From Aquilaria yunnanensis (lineage: Eukaryota; Streptophyta; Magnoliopsida; Malvales; Thymelaeaceae), in contig CM077600.1 of NCBI GenBank assembly GCA_039654915.1, positions 40,408,492 to 40,472,491 of the forward strand: 64,000 nucleotides of DNA, in the 5' to 3' direction. Numbering within the stretch: position 1 is the stretch's first letter; each line of letters begins with the position of its first letter. Of the stretch, positions 49,311 through 60,458 are shown in pieces. The notes below the pieces were generated by a model that saw only the letters and a list, made by a program, of their open reading frames with translations, was not told where the DNA came from and ran no database searches. The position numbers and the translations under genes were made by a program.

Positions 49311-52300
49311 ATGGAGGAAGATAATCAAGTTCCACTGAAAAGAGATATAAGGCGTTATTATTGCGATTACTGCGGGATCTGTAGATCCAAGAAAGTTCTC
49401 ATCACCTCTCACATGGCCGCTCACCACAAGGTAATGCTCGTTCTCTTTGCTATGCAAGGTTATCGTCAGAGGCTAGTTTTGTTCTCTATTGACTTGACTA
49501 GGGTTTTGAAATTTCCTTCCACTAGTCGCGAGCTTACTGGTGGTGACAGATCTTGGGTTCTTCTTAAGTTTGCTGGTTATAATCTATCCTAATTGGGTGT
49601 TTTCTGTGAAAAATGATGTTGGTTGTGAAAGATGATAGATGTACTAAATTACGTGAACTGGCTATTTCTGTGAGAACGTGGCTCTATGTTTGGTGTCATT
49701 TTTTTCAGTTGGGTTAATACTGAGGGCAAACATAAGCTGTGACTGTGATCTTAAAGTGGTAGGATTTGCTTTTTTGTTTATCCAAATTTTAGGATTGATT
49801 TTGACAAAGCTCACAGATATATGAGATTGAGTATATTGGTAGAATTTCTGATCTTATTATACTATTAACGTCAAATTGATCGAGAACACATGACGAGTTC
49901 TAGTGAAGGCAATACAATGAATATTTAGTTCCTGATTTTTAAGCATGCTGGTGTATTGGCGGTGAAGGTGGATTTATTTTGAATCAAATTGATACAAGGT
50001 ACTGAAGAATGTCGTTATTGATTGTTTGCGAAGTGAATTGCATCTTTCAAAGGACATGTTACAGCTGTAGTTCAATTCATTCATCTCTGTGTTTAGGAGG
50101 AGATTGAGAAGAAAAATGTTGATGGGGGTAGCAAGCCAGGTGTGGAATCAAATACTTGTGAAGAATGTGGCGCAACTTTTAAGAAGCCCGCTCATCTTCA
50201 ACAACACAAGCTAAGCCATTCTGATGAGGTATTGCCAGTGAATGCAAACTGTGTCATGTAAACCCATGTTTTTTCTACGAATCAGATGTGTGTTGACTCC
50301 TGAAACTAATTTGTCGCCTGTTGGTCATGCATCTACTTCTACTTATATTCAGTTTATAGCGTATCGTTTGTGCTTCCTCTCTTCAGACAGTTTGTAGTTG
50401 TATTGCACTCTTATGCACCCTATGGTCTGTCTAATGATCAAGCGTTGGGTTCCTTGGCCTTCTGATATTCTTTTACTTTTACTTGTATCAACATTCTGAT
50501 AACTTTTGAACAGTTTAAATCTCTGCTGCTAGTTAGCCCCTTGTTCTGGTCTGCCTGTTGCACTTTTTTTTCCGTTATTCATGTGGTAACTTACATTTAT
50601 CCATTCTACACTTCCTCTAAATCCTCACTGGATTGAGGTTTTATTTGTTGCCTTTAATTTCAATTTTTTATGACATGGAAAAAATATCAATCGGAAAAAT
50701 TTGGCCCAGCTATAAGAATCTCGTCTCAGTCTACTTAAAGTTATCTTCTGTCAGTAAAAAAGCAGTCTCAAATTGAAGTCTTTTGATCAATGTAAGAAAT
50801 GGGAATCCTGTATGTTTGACTGGATTCATTGATGATTAGTATTGTTTGCATATCAAGTATCTCTCTCTCTTTCTCTCTCATTATCGATTGTTTGCATGTG
50901 TTCCTATTCCATGGCAGTTGCCTGTCGGGGTCCAACTGATGTCATACAGAGCAATAGATGATAGTAGTGTCTTTTAGTTTTTTTAGTGCTTCATTGTTAC
51001 TCTCTGTCTAGGAGACATTAAGAACGAAATAACTTTGCAGGAAAGATTTGTTACACCCTATGGATTTTGTAGCGTGAAGCATTGGATCCCACTGAAAGAA
51101 CTCCAAAATGCAAGAGGCTTGGTTTTTCAACTTTGGTGGACCAGTATCAGGATGGGCGACCACCTGAGAAGCTCCATCAAGTAAGCCTCTGTCACGCAAT
51201 AATTCAATTTGAGGTTTGAAGGAATTTTTCCCCATGGCATACTATTTGTTAAGTTGAGAGTTATGTGTGAAATTGCAACCAGTAATTCTTTTGATTTTTT
51301 TTGCAGCGGCCATTTGTCTGCACATTTGATGGTTGCAATGCCAGTTACAAAAGAAAAGACCATTTGTATGTCCACCTTCGTCAGCACCGAGGAAAGGCAT
51401 ATATATGTCCTATTGATGGCTGCAAGCAAGAGTTTTCATATAAAAGCAACATGAAAGTACACATGAAGAAAGTGCACAGCAAGGATTCCCCGTCCTTGGT
51501 TCAAAGCAAGGAGAAACATATTTGCCCTGAAGTGGGCTGTGGAAAGGCGTTTAAATATGCATCGAAGCTTAAAAAGCATGCAGATTCCCATGGTAAGTTG
51601 ACTTGATTCTGTACACTTTCAGCCTTGTGAACGTTAATGATACTGAATTGTGTGTGCATTTGTTGTTCCAGTGAAGTTGGATTCAGTGGAGGCTTTCTGT
51701 TCTGAACCAACATGTATGAAATTCTTTACAAACGAGGAGTGCTTGAGGGCCCATGTGCAGTCTTGCCACCAGTATATGACTTGTGAAGTTTGTGGGGCCA
51801 AGCAGCTTAAAAAGAATATTCGGAGGCATTTACGCACACATGAATCACAAATCCCTTCAAAGAGGATCAAATGTGATTTCGGGGGCTGTGACCATACTTT
51901 TGCGACTGTAAGATACCTAGGATGTGGAATAGAATTCAAAGTTATTTTAACTTCCTACTTCAGTCAGAATCTATTGGTTTCCAGTATCTCATCCCCCTCG
52001 AAGCATCAAATGGCCCTTGTTATTGATAAATAATTTTCTTGCAGAAATCAAATCTCAGTCAGCATGTCAAGGCTGTGCACCATGGACATAAACCCTTTGC
52101 CTGTAGCTTCGCAGGCTGTGGCCAGAGATTCTCGTTCAAGCATGTCAGGGATCAACATGAGAAGTCTGGTTGCCATATTTTTACTCCGGTGAATTCTTTT
52201 GCTCTATTCTTTGTTTCATGAGCGCCCCAAAAAAAATTGTGGAGGTGGATGCTAAGTTTGTCAATCTCTATTTGCTAGGGAGATTTCCTGGAATCTGATG

Positions 52301-52428
52301 AGCAGTTACTGTCGATGCCTAGAGGCGGGCGGAAGAGAGTATGTCCTACAGTGGACATGTTGCTTAGGAAGAGGGTCACCCCTCCTGACGTCGACTTCAT
52401 GAGTGAAGATGTGTGTGATGTTCAATAG
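49311..52428 (+). CDS. TFIIIA: Transcription factor IIIA (nine C2H2 zinc fingers)
   Basis: Exons 49311-49430, 50097-50228, 51307-51592, 51672-51907, 52045-52188 and 52279-52428 join in phase: 1068 bp, 355 aa. TFIIIA binds the internal control region of 5S rRNA genes to recruit TFIIIB/C and Pol III, and also binds 5S rRNA itself, in nucleus and nucleolus. Nine fingers are visible: C18/H39, C61/H81, C89/H111, C118/H141, C157/H179, C189/H212, C217/H236, C247/H270 and C278/H302. Fingers 1 and 2 are set apart by a spacer, as in plant TFIIIA. The tail is [20 protein letters not shown]. The intron between exons 2 and 3 (50229-51306) carries the 5S-rRNA-mimic cassette, so output is probably set by alternative splicing. 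A TATA box lies 83 bp upstream. No lesion was seen. Confidence 0.96.
51041..51180 (+). promoter_or_regulatory. P5SM: 5S-rRNA-mimic cassette exon in TFIIIA
   Basis: The cassette lies between acceptor ACTTTGCAG (ending 51040) and donor CAA/GTAAGCC (51181). It copies the 5S rRNA core in order and spacing: GGATCCCA (51084-51091), AGAACTCC (51097-51104), GGCTTGG (51117-51123), GGATGGGCGACC (51150-51161), CCTGAGAAG (51163-51171). Plant 5S rRNA has GGATCCCATCAGAACTCC, then GGATGGGTGACC and CCTGGGAAG. Upstream ATGGA (51060-51064) can pair with TCCAT (51173-51177), closing a helix-I-like stem. In the known plant system ribosomal protein L5 binds this mimic and promotes skipping, which gives productive TFIIIA mRNA. 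Including all 140 nt shifts the frame and reaches a TGA at 51452-51454, expected to trigger decay. Confidence 0.92.
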
Positions 52429-52881
52429 AGTATTATTTCTTCCGAATGTGGACTTATTGTGTATGTCATGAAAGGGAAAGAGTTTTCTACCATGTAATTA
52501 TCTGCTTAATAGAACAACTAATTTACGTGTATGTATCGTTCTTGTAAATGAAAGAAATATCATTTTTGTGTTATGATATTTGAATGATAATTTGAACGTT
52601 GTCTGTTATTTGTTTGCATTCTGCCGCACCAATAAACACCCTGATATAGGCAAAAGCGCAACATGTGAATTTGACTTGAACGGTTGAATCTCTTGCTGAT
52701 CGACAGCCCTATTCCCGTCATAAAATCAAAACAGGTTCACGTCCAACAACTGGTTCTCTTAGGCCTTTGCAAACACACTTGTCAATTGTACCATCCTTCC
52801 AGGACGTGGATGTTTCATAACATGCTCTATGTGAACATAATCACTCATTTATCTGTTGTAAATGATGATGCACTAATGCCC
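52429..52881. other. 3' UTRs of the convergent TFIIIA and uL18-like genes
   Basis: The stop codons of the two facing genes are only 453 bp apart, so both 3' UTRs must lie here. No further gene was found. Confidence 0.6.
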
Positions 52882-54775
52882 TCATACAAATATGATACCG
52901 TTTTCTTTTATGGTATCAAGAACAATCCCTAGCTTACCTTCAATACGTTCACCTTTTCTAGGCTCATAGGACATTGCATATACATCGGCTTCTTTTGATC
53001 TCTCAGCAATAAGTTCACCAATAACTCGGCATGCATTTTGATCAGTGAGAGAAGGTAAGGTGTACCTGAGATCCTTGGCGTTTGTGGTAGCTACTGACAT
53101 AACCTTACTTGTACCCCGGTGCATCACCTTTGCATGGATAAATTTCTTTGAGAAGAACACATTAAGTAGAAAAGGCCTCATGTACATATCAGTTCGCTGC
53201 TTCCACGATTTCCTGCTGGGTCTCTCTGCTGCTTCACTGCGTGATCTCCGGGTCCATGCAGCTTGGACAAAAGGGACCTAAAGATAAAAAACACTAACAT
53301 AATTTCTTTTACCACTTGACAAAGTGAACAAAAAGACAACCACCGATACCTAATATTAAAATAACTCCCATATCACCTATATCCTAGCAAAGAAAACCAA
53401 CAAAAACACAAGTTCCGGGTTCCCAGAATGATTTTTATACAGTTGAAAAATTCTAGACAATACCGAGGGTGTTGAAATAGGAAAATCCATCAGTTCCCCT
53501 TTTTCTTTTTATCCATAGCAAGAATATCTCCAACACTGAATACAACGTAAATAAGATCGATACTAGACAGCGAGAGTGACAATCTGTAAAAGAAAACCCG
53601 AAGGACTCCTTAAACTAAGTCCAAGTTGCATGCCAAACACACGTGGCACCTTATTCTGAGCCACAAGAGCAAGCAGATTATGTTTCTACTAGTTATGGCT
53701 CACATGAATCACAATCCTTCCATAAGAACAAAATGGGAGTAAGAAACGTCTCTGCCTACCAATAAAGAAGCTGATAAGAGGATATCCAGATCAGGCGTTG
53801 TCCATTGAGGAGTTCCATCAGTGTAGATGAAGTGAGAGGATCTAACGAGCTCAATAGCCCTTCTTGCAGTTTTGTAATAAAGGGAGATATGTAGGTTCAA
53901 CCCCTGGACTACTATGGACAGCAAAAGCCATTCCAACTGATTAAGGACTTCAAGTCCATAGATAAAAGGAAGTCGAAGCCGATAGATTTACCAATCTGCT
54001 GAGCTAAGATTTATTATTGATGAGTGGCCTCAGTATTAACATCACAAGAATCAAGTCCAAGTGTCCAACAAACAAGACAATTAAGGTTTGTAACTGATCA
54101 AGTAGTTTTTACCTATCTTCCAGTCGCGCACACACAACCACAGTTCGCGACGTATTTTCTGTAAATTCTCTCCAACATATCAATAATTAACAAGCAGGGA
54201 TAACTAGCCATAGCACAGCAAACTAAGAACACTAACCCAGTTTCATCAAGCCCTGTAACATAGCCCGTACCCAAGTGATTTAATCTTGAGTAATCACGAA
54301 CCCAAAATTTCTTAGTTTTCTTTTCCAAAATTCTCTTATTTGTTTACTTGATGTTATCTTTGATGGAATTGAAAAACTCGGCTTCTATATTTGCACAAAT
54401 ATTATTGTAAAGAAGAAAACTACTACTATTGATTGCTTCAAACAAACAAAAAATTACGATGCTTCAGCATGTTGAAAGCTGAGAAAAGAAAATCAATGAT
54501 GCACAAGGTTGCAACTTGCAACATCACCTCAAATGTTCCAAAATCCAAATAAAGGGCCACAGCAGAGGCACAATAAGATTTTAACTGATCGATAAGAGTG
54601 AAACAAGTACCTGGCGACGAACGGGAGGAGGAGGAGTGGCCTTGTGGATATGGATACCGAAGGTCGGAAATGAAGAGAGCCATGATAGCGAGTTGTGCCC
54701 ATGCGAGCGAGATGGAAATGAGTGGAGCGGCCGGGGAGAGTTCAGTGCAGCAGAATAAGATACTACGGCGGCCAT
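52882..54775 (-). CDS. uL18-like (L18p/L5e family) ribosomal protein, probably organellar
   Basis: Two exons, 54611-54775 and 52882-53277 on the minus strand, join in phase 0 (561 bp, 186 aa) across a 1333-bp GT-AG intron. The start is MAAVVSYSAALNSPRPLHSF. The first 55 residues are Ser/Arg/His-rich and poor in acids, like a plastid or mitochondrial transit peptide. The body fits the L18p fold: RPFLLNVFFSKKFIHAKVM, then SVATTNAKDLR, an ACRVIGELIAERSKEADVY helix, and the basic end RKGERIEGKLG...IKENGI. uL18 proteins bind 5S rRNA in the large subunit; plants also have L18p/L5e paralogues of unclear role. It could be one of those. It is convergent with TFIIIA. Confidence 0.75.
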
Positions 54776-54816
54776 TGTTCGTCGGCGTTGTGAGGAGTGA
54801 CGACTCCTTATTCGTC

Positions 54817-55292
54817 TAGGATGCCAATAGGTCGGATGTGGTTTGGATGAGGTTGGTGAATAATTTTTATAATCCATATTATATCTATTTTTAGACAATT
54901 TGAGTTGGGTAAAATCTATTTATTGACCATATTTTTATAATTATAATTTTATTGAGTCATGTCAATTCTAATATTACATTTGTTACTGTTAAAAATATTT
55001 ATTTATTAAAGTAACTCATGTTTGTTTTTAATTTCATACAATTTATCTGATATACTTTTATTTTGATCACATAACTAATAGTAATATGTTATATACACTC
55101 GCACACACACATATATATATGTCAGATATGGGGCCGATGAACCCTAACCCGACATCCTACCCAAACTTGTCAGCGACTGAAAAAAGAAAAATCATATCCA
55201 ACCCAAACTCAATCAATTGCTAAAAAAATTCCAACTTATAGGATCAGATGCAACCGGATGGCTATTGGATTGGACATCCAATGACATCCCTA
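54817..55292. mobile_element. Short non-autonomous hAT-like element upstream of the uL18-like gene
   Basis: The ends TAGGATGCCAATAGG and, mirrored, TAGGGATGTCATTGG resemble hAT TIRs. Flanks TATTCGTC and TGTCCGTG match only 5 of 8. It begins 41 bp upstream of the chosen ATG of the minus-strand gene, so it may contribute the leader or core promoter. An AC/AT microsatellite lies inside it (about 55098-55120). Confidence 0.5.
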
Positions 55293-56342
55293 TGTCCGTG
55301 GCTCCTACGATAGCAGTGTGCATCGAATCCTATCAACCTGTAAAACTGTATTAATTGATCCGCTCCAAATTAAATAGTATGTGATTTTATGTGGTTATGG
55401 CCATGGTTCGAGTTTAAAATTTTTAAAACCAAATATTATATAGTACAGTTACAGTTTTAAATGTTATAGCTTGATAAAAACCACATTAGCCAAATAAGAA
55501 AGACTTAATCCAATATAATCCTCTCTCTCTTATTCTCTTTGCTACCGTTTAATACTAATTTCCTAAGCCTAAGATTAAGGAAGTCCAATGAACCTGATAG
55601 GAGAAGACCAATACAATACTGTTATGTTAGCTTTGTTGTCTTGTTGTTCATTGCTAATTTTCTAATTCCTAAAATAAATCTAAGGTAGACAGAGACGTGA
55701 GAGTGATGAAATGCTGCAGACAAAAAATTTCTTATTTATATGTGTTGGTGATAGAAAAGTAGACAATGAGTTTCTTATGTTTGATTCTAATGGAAACATT
55801 GAAAAGTATACAATGACTTTCTTATGTGTGTTTGCGATGAAAATATTGGAAAACAGATAAGGCGTTTCTAACTTTCATATGTGTAGGAATTTAGGATGAT
55901 AAATTTAACTAATTTAAAATTTTTATTTCTCATGTGTGTTGATTAATGGGTTGAATTGTATTTTTTTTTTTATGTTATGTACTTGTATTAATTTATTTGG
56001 ATTTAGTATGGTGGATTTGTGACATGAAAAACCACAACCAAACCACCATTAAATCGCATTTATGCAATGTAGTTTTTTTCGGATTTATATACAAAGCAAT
56101 GAGGTTATGATTTCAAATTGTGAAACCATTTTACTATACGGTGTGATTGTGGGTTTGACTTTAAACCGCATAAATCCGCACCATGAACACCCTTATCTTG
56201 AGGACTGGAAATAGAGAAAATTGTAAAACAACAAATCTTTTGATGGGGATGAACTGCATTGGTAATGGCGAACTGTTTGTCAACAGCATGGTATAGTACT
56301 AGTAATGCATTGTGGTGTTTCAAATATACTAGTTATATATTA
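55293..56342. other. AT-rich intergenic DNA
   Basis: No gene was found. GGTTATGGCCATGGTTC near 55395 and ACCGCATAAATCCGCACC near 56165, followed by ATGAACACCC, may be ends of a worn hAT element. Confidence 0.35.
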
Positions 56343-56691
56343 TATTTTTCTTGAGGTAAGATCCGTAGATCGATATGTTGATCACTTAAAAGAGCATTAC
56401 ATAGCCAATTGGGAAAAGGAACCTCCAAGAAGACGGACCTAAGCATTCCGATCCATTTTGAGCAATATAATGAGCAACACCTTAACCTAACAACGAACAT
56501 GAGAAAAAAATGCAAGAAGAGAAATTGACCCTAAGACAACAAGCCTCACCAATAATGGCTCCAAAGTAAAACAACAAATGAACATGAGAGCTTAAAATTT
56601 CTAAAATCAACATCTGAGAATTGGATTCTAAGAGAAACCTATAGAACCCTTGACGATAAGCCTTATTCAAACCCCACAACAATGCCAACAC
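56343..56691 (-). pseudogene. RNase H-like fragment of a LINE-type retroelement
   Basis: Read on the minus strand with a frameshift, it gives MLALLWGLNKAYRQGFYRFL, then LESNSQMLI and, later, VAHYIAQNGS. The pattern (ALxxGLxxAxxxGF, LESDS-like acid site, AHxxA) is that of the RNase H-like domain found in plant LINE-derived proteins. It is short and broken, and the assignment is by pattern only. Confidence 0.4.
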
Positions 56692-56771
56692 TTTAAAGTA
56701 CTAGTTATATATTATAAATATAACATATAAAATATATAGTGTATAAACTATAGTAACCACTAAAAGTCAAA

Positions 56772-59700
56772 GGGTCAAATTTAGCATTAAAGTTTATAGG
56801 TATAGTAATTTTGCCACTGAACTTTTTTGTAGACAAATTTACCATTAAAGTTTTTGTTGTAGGCAAATTTGACACTAATCGTTAAATGGTTTTGCTGGGG
56901 ACGAGAAAAGTAATTAGCCAAAAAAATTTGTCGTGAAACTGAAGTTTATAAAAAACTTTCTCAACTTTAACTTTAATCTCACCTGTATACAATGTCAATT
57001 GTAGTAGTGGTGACTCAAGTGTCAATCCCATGGGAAACTGTATGGAAAAAAATTCAATAAAATACCAAAGTATGATGATCTTACTATAGATAGAGTAAAC
57101 AAACTATGAAAATAAGAAATAAGATACTAAACTACCAAAATTATGGATCACTGAATCACCAAACCAAATGAACATCACAACTATCTAAGGGGAAAGAGCC
57201 GGGCTTTTTTCGGGTAGCTCGAGCTCGAGTTCAAGCTCAAGCTGAAAAATTGGCTCGAATAAATTTAGGGTCGAGTTCAAGCCTCATGATATTCGGCCCT
57301 ATGGGCTTAAGGGCCTTTCGGGCTCGAAAGCCTCATGATATTCAAGCATTTCCTTTGCTTGACCCATTAGGTTTTAAGTCCTTAACACCCCTGCTTCCTT
57401 CAATTCGAACTACCCCATGAGCTACCAACCCACGCACCCAGTCAGCCACCATGGCACCACCAAGATTAATGGCGGCAAACACGACAATGATACTAAAGAT
57501 CGACAATAATCTCCACCGATTTCACGAAGATAGTCTGCCTTCCGTTGGCCATGTCTCTGTTTTCAGCTATGGAAACAACTGTTCTCCGATCTATTGATAC
57601 CACTTATGTTTTTCTAGCCTCTTGCACTTGAAATCAGGACCACACAATCCGAATAGCTTCTGCCTTGTGATGCTGCCAATAATTGCAGCTCCGATTGCAC
57701 AATTGACTTGGGAATCAGTTGCATATTCTAATTGCAGATTTTGATCGCAGATTCTTCAGTCTTGTGGCACTAAGACTAGCCGAAGGATGAAACTGAGGCC
57801 GTCTTCTTAAGCCCAAAAGTCGACGCGACAACAGATGACGGATTACGGTAGCTTAGTCGACATATTAAGGAAGATGATGGCTCATTCGTCGAATTTACAA
57901 AATTAAGGTAGAATAGCAAAAGATTATAAAGTTTGGGATAGGTTATAAAATTTTTCCTTCTCTCGTTATCTATGTAAAAAATTATAGGTTTCGCTCCTAT
58001 GTTTTATCTAAATTATAATTATGATACCTATAAATCTAGATGTGTCATTCGATCTTGACAAGCTTTCGGGTTGAGCTCGAGCCTGAAAAAATTGGGCTTG
58101 AGCAATTCGAGCTCGAGCTCGAGTAGTATCGTACTTAAAAAGGGCCGAGCTCGAGCTTAGTGGGCTCGGGTTCGGCCCGACCCATTTCACTCCTAAACTA
58201 TCATAAACACATATTTACAAAGTTTCTAAGGAGTTTTAATCAAATGGTTGTTATATAGACATAGCTTTGACACAAGTATTTACCTAACTAAAATCATGTT
58301 TCCCAAAAGTTGTAGGCTAGAAAACTCAGAAGTGTCAACCCTCATTTCTCAAGGCAGGACCAATTCGTTCCTTATAACTCATTAAACATTCTCATGCTAA
58401 CTAGTTGTCCTGGGAACCCTTAAGCTCAAGTTTTCCTTTAAGGTCTCGTAGGAACGATAATTCTCTTAAATCTACCTTTTACCCATGCTCTATTAGCCCT
58501 TTTCATACTTAAAAATTTTCTCTTGAGTATTTCCTAAATCTAGGAAGTTGTTCAATACAAGCAGCCAACAAATGAATAACACATTCAAGCACAAACTAAA
58601 TAGCTAACAAATCATGAAAATAATCAATAAGTTATGTATTTACAAGCATTAAATCATCCCAAATGGTTCACAACATTCATAGAAATAACAAATCTACACA
58701 TATTTACAAAAATCTTACACTAAATAAAAAAAAGTTAGGAGAACCAAATCCAAGTATAAATTCATATTGTAGAAGAGCTCTCACTTTAATCTAGGTAATA
58801 ATCTCCATGAAATTGGCTTTCTAGCTTCCCGATTCATGAAAATCTTCATAAAATTAGCCAAAAAAGGAGTTTGGAAGGTTTGAGGTCAAAGGGGATCCAT
58901 TTTCATGACTGCTGGCCAAGGATTTTTATAAACAGAGTAGGTCTTGGCGTGACAGTGTTGGCATTTGATAGCATCAACACCTTTCAATATTTTGACCATA
59001 ACTTTGTGCATATGTATCCGATTGAGATGATTCAAAAACCCACATGAAATTAAGAGGAATGGCTACAACTTTCATTCTTTCACCCAAGCTTGAATTTGCC
59101 AAGAAGAGGTCCAAAAATGGCTTGAAATATACCCCTTTTCTGCTCCAAATTGCCTTTGTCTGCAAAAAATAAGAATAACACTAGAATGATCTTAATTCTA
59201 GCAATTATTGTCGTGAAATACATCAAATGAAGGCAAAATGATAGACATATCACGCACTTAACAAGTTTATTCAGAGAATATTTCATGACATATCTCTTAA
59301 ACTAATCCCTGAAAGTTTTCTCATTAACCTCTGGCTACTAAAAAATTTCCCAGCACCTAAATTAGCTAAAACACTGTGTTTGACCACACATTTATATTGC
59401 TGAGCTTTCTTGTTTTCACATTCCTCATTGTTGCCAAACAATTCTCCACCGCCACTACCATTTATCCTTTATTCCAAAATTGTAGCTTCTTTAAATTCAA
59501 TCCTACTTGTATCAATCGAATCATGTTTGATTAAAGTTTGTTCTAATAAATGTTGTCAAAATGTGTGAAAGAGTAAAGGCAGCGTCAGTGGCAGAAATGA
59601 TAAAGGGTGGCAAATGGTACAAAAAGTTGCTCTCATGAAGATAATGGTGAAAATGATATATTCAAAAACTTAAGGGCCAGGGTGTTAAGTAATAAAACTT

Positions 59701-59898
59701 GGAATTGAAACTTGTATTTATCTCATTGTTTCATGTTTTCCATGTTAAAAAAAAAAATAGCCAGAAGTAGATTTGCTTCGAACAAAAAATATTGATAACA
59801 AATTTGCATCATCTGAAAATACTAAAGGCAAAATTGCTTGAAAAAAAAAGTTCAATGGCAAAATTACTCTCCTTATAAGCCTTAGTACATATTTGCCC
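56772..59898. mobile_element. Long inverted-repeat pair bounding a 3.1-kb element
   Basis: The left arm (GGGTCAAATTTAGCATTAAA, then TAATTTTGCCACTGAACTTT) is mirrored at the right (GGGCAAATATGTACTAAGG, then TAATTTTGCCATTGAACTTT on the minus strand). The arms run about 100 bp. The inside has no transposase; it holds the 57186-58195 hAT and otherwise non-coding DNA. No matching 9-bp flanks were found, so Mutator-like origin is likely but unproven. Confidence 0.5.
57186..58195. mobile_element. Non-autonomous hAT element with GAGCTCGAG subterminal repeats
   Basis: The left end TAAGGGGAAAGAGCCGGGC and the right end (minus) TAGGAGTGAAATGGGTCGGG are hAT-like. Flanks CAACTATC and AAACTATC match 7 of 8 if the right end is moved one base. 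Subterminal GAGCTCGAGCTC repeats occur at both ends. GCCGGGCTTTTTTCGGGTAG is nearly identical to the start of the 60459 hAT, so that transposase family may have moved it. Confidence 0.75.
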
Positions 59899-60458
59899 AT
59901 TTTGCCTATTAAAAATGTGTAGGTGTGTATATAAATTACTTAAAACATTTTACACATAATTAATATAGAGTAAATTTCTTCGGGGGGTTCCCTTAACTTA
60001 TTTTTGTGTCCTAAATGAGTACCCTACTTAAGGTTATCATATCGAAGTACCATACCTTATTTATCATGTCCCAATTGAGCTATTTTGGTCAATTTGACAA
60101 TTAAATCAGACATAAATAGTTGATGTGACATTAATAAACATTAAAACAAAGGTAAAACAACAATTTTCATTCTCAAAATTTTCCAATTAATTATTTTAAG
60201 CCATGGAATTTTAATGCTAATGTTTTTATCCATAATCTCTACTCAAACTCTTTTCTGGAAAAAACACAACAACAACACTGATCAACTTACGCCAAAATCT
60301 GCTCATATCTACTCTAATCTGATGAAGGGTGCAACATTGATGGGTGTCACCGGAAAGGGTCTTTATTTGCTTGGTCCATCAAGGCTGGAGAGTTCCCCTT
60401 TAAATTCGGTAATCCGAATGCGGTGGGAGAAAATATGAGAAGGAAGAAAGGTCACTAG
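59899..60458. other. Intergenic DNA
   Basis: No gene was found. The wording at 59975-60060 (GGGTTCCCTTAACTTA, then AAATGAGTACCCTACTT) resembles the arms of the Mutator-like elements in this window, but no mirrored partner was seen. Confidence 0.4.

Noticed and set aside
53889..53906. GGTTCAACCCC, a match to the Pol III B-box consensus
   Set aside because: No A-box at the right distance and no tRNA cloverleaf could be built around it.
53709..53936. 75-codon frame inside the uL18-like intron
   Set aside because: No domain and no clear splice role; it could be an alternative exon but nothing supports it.
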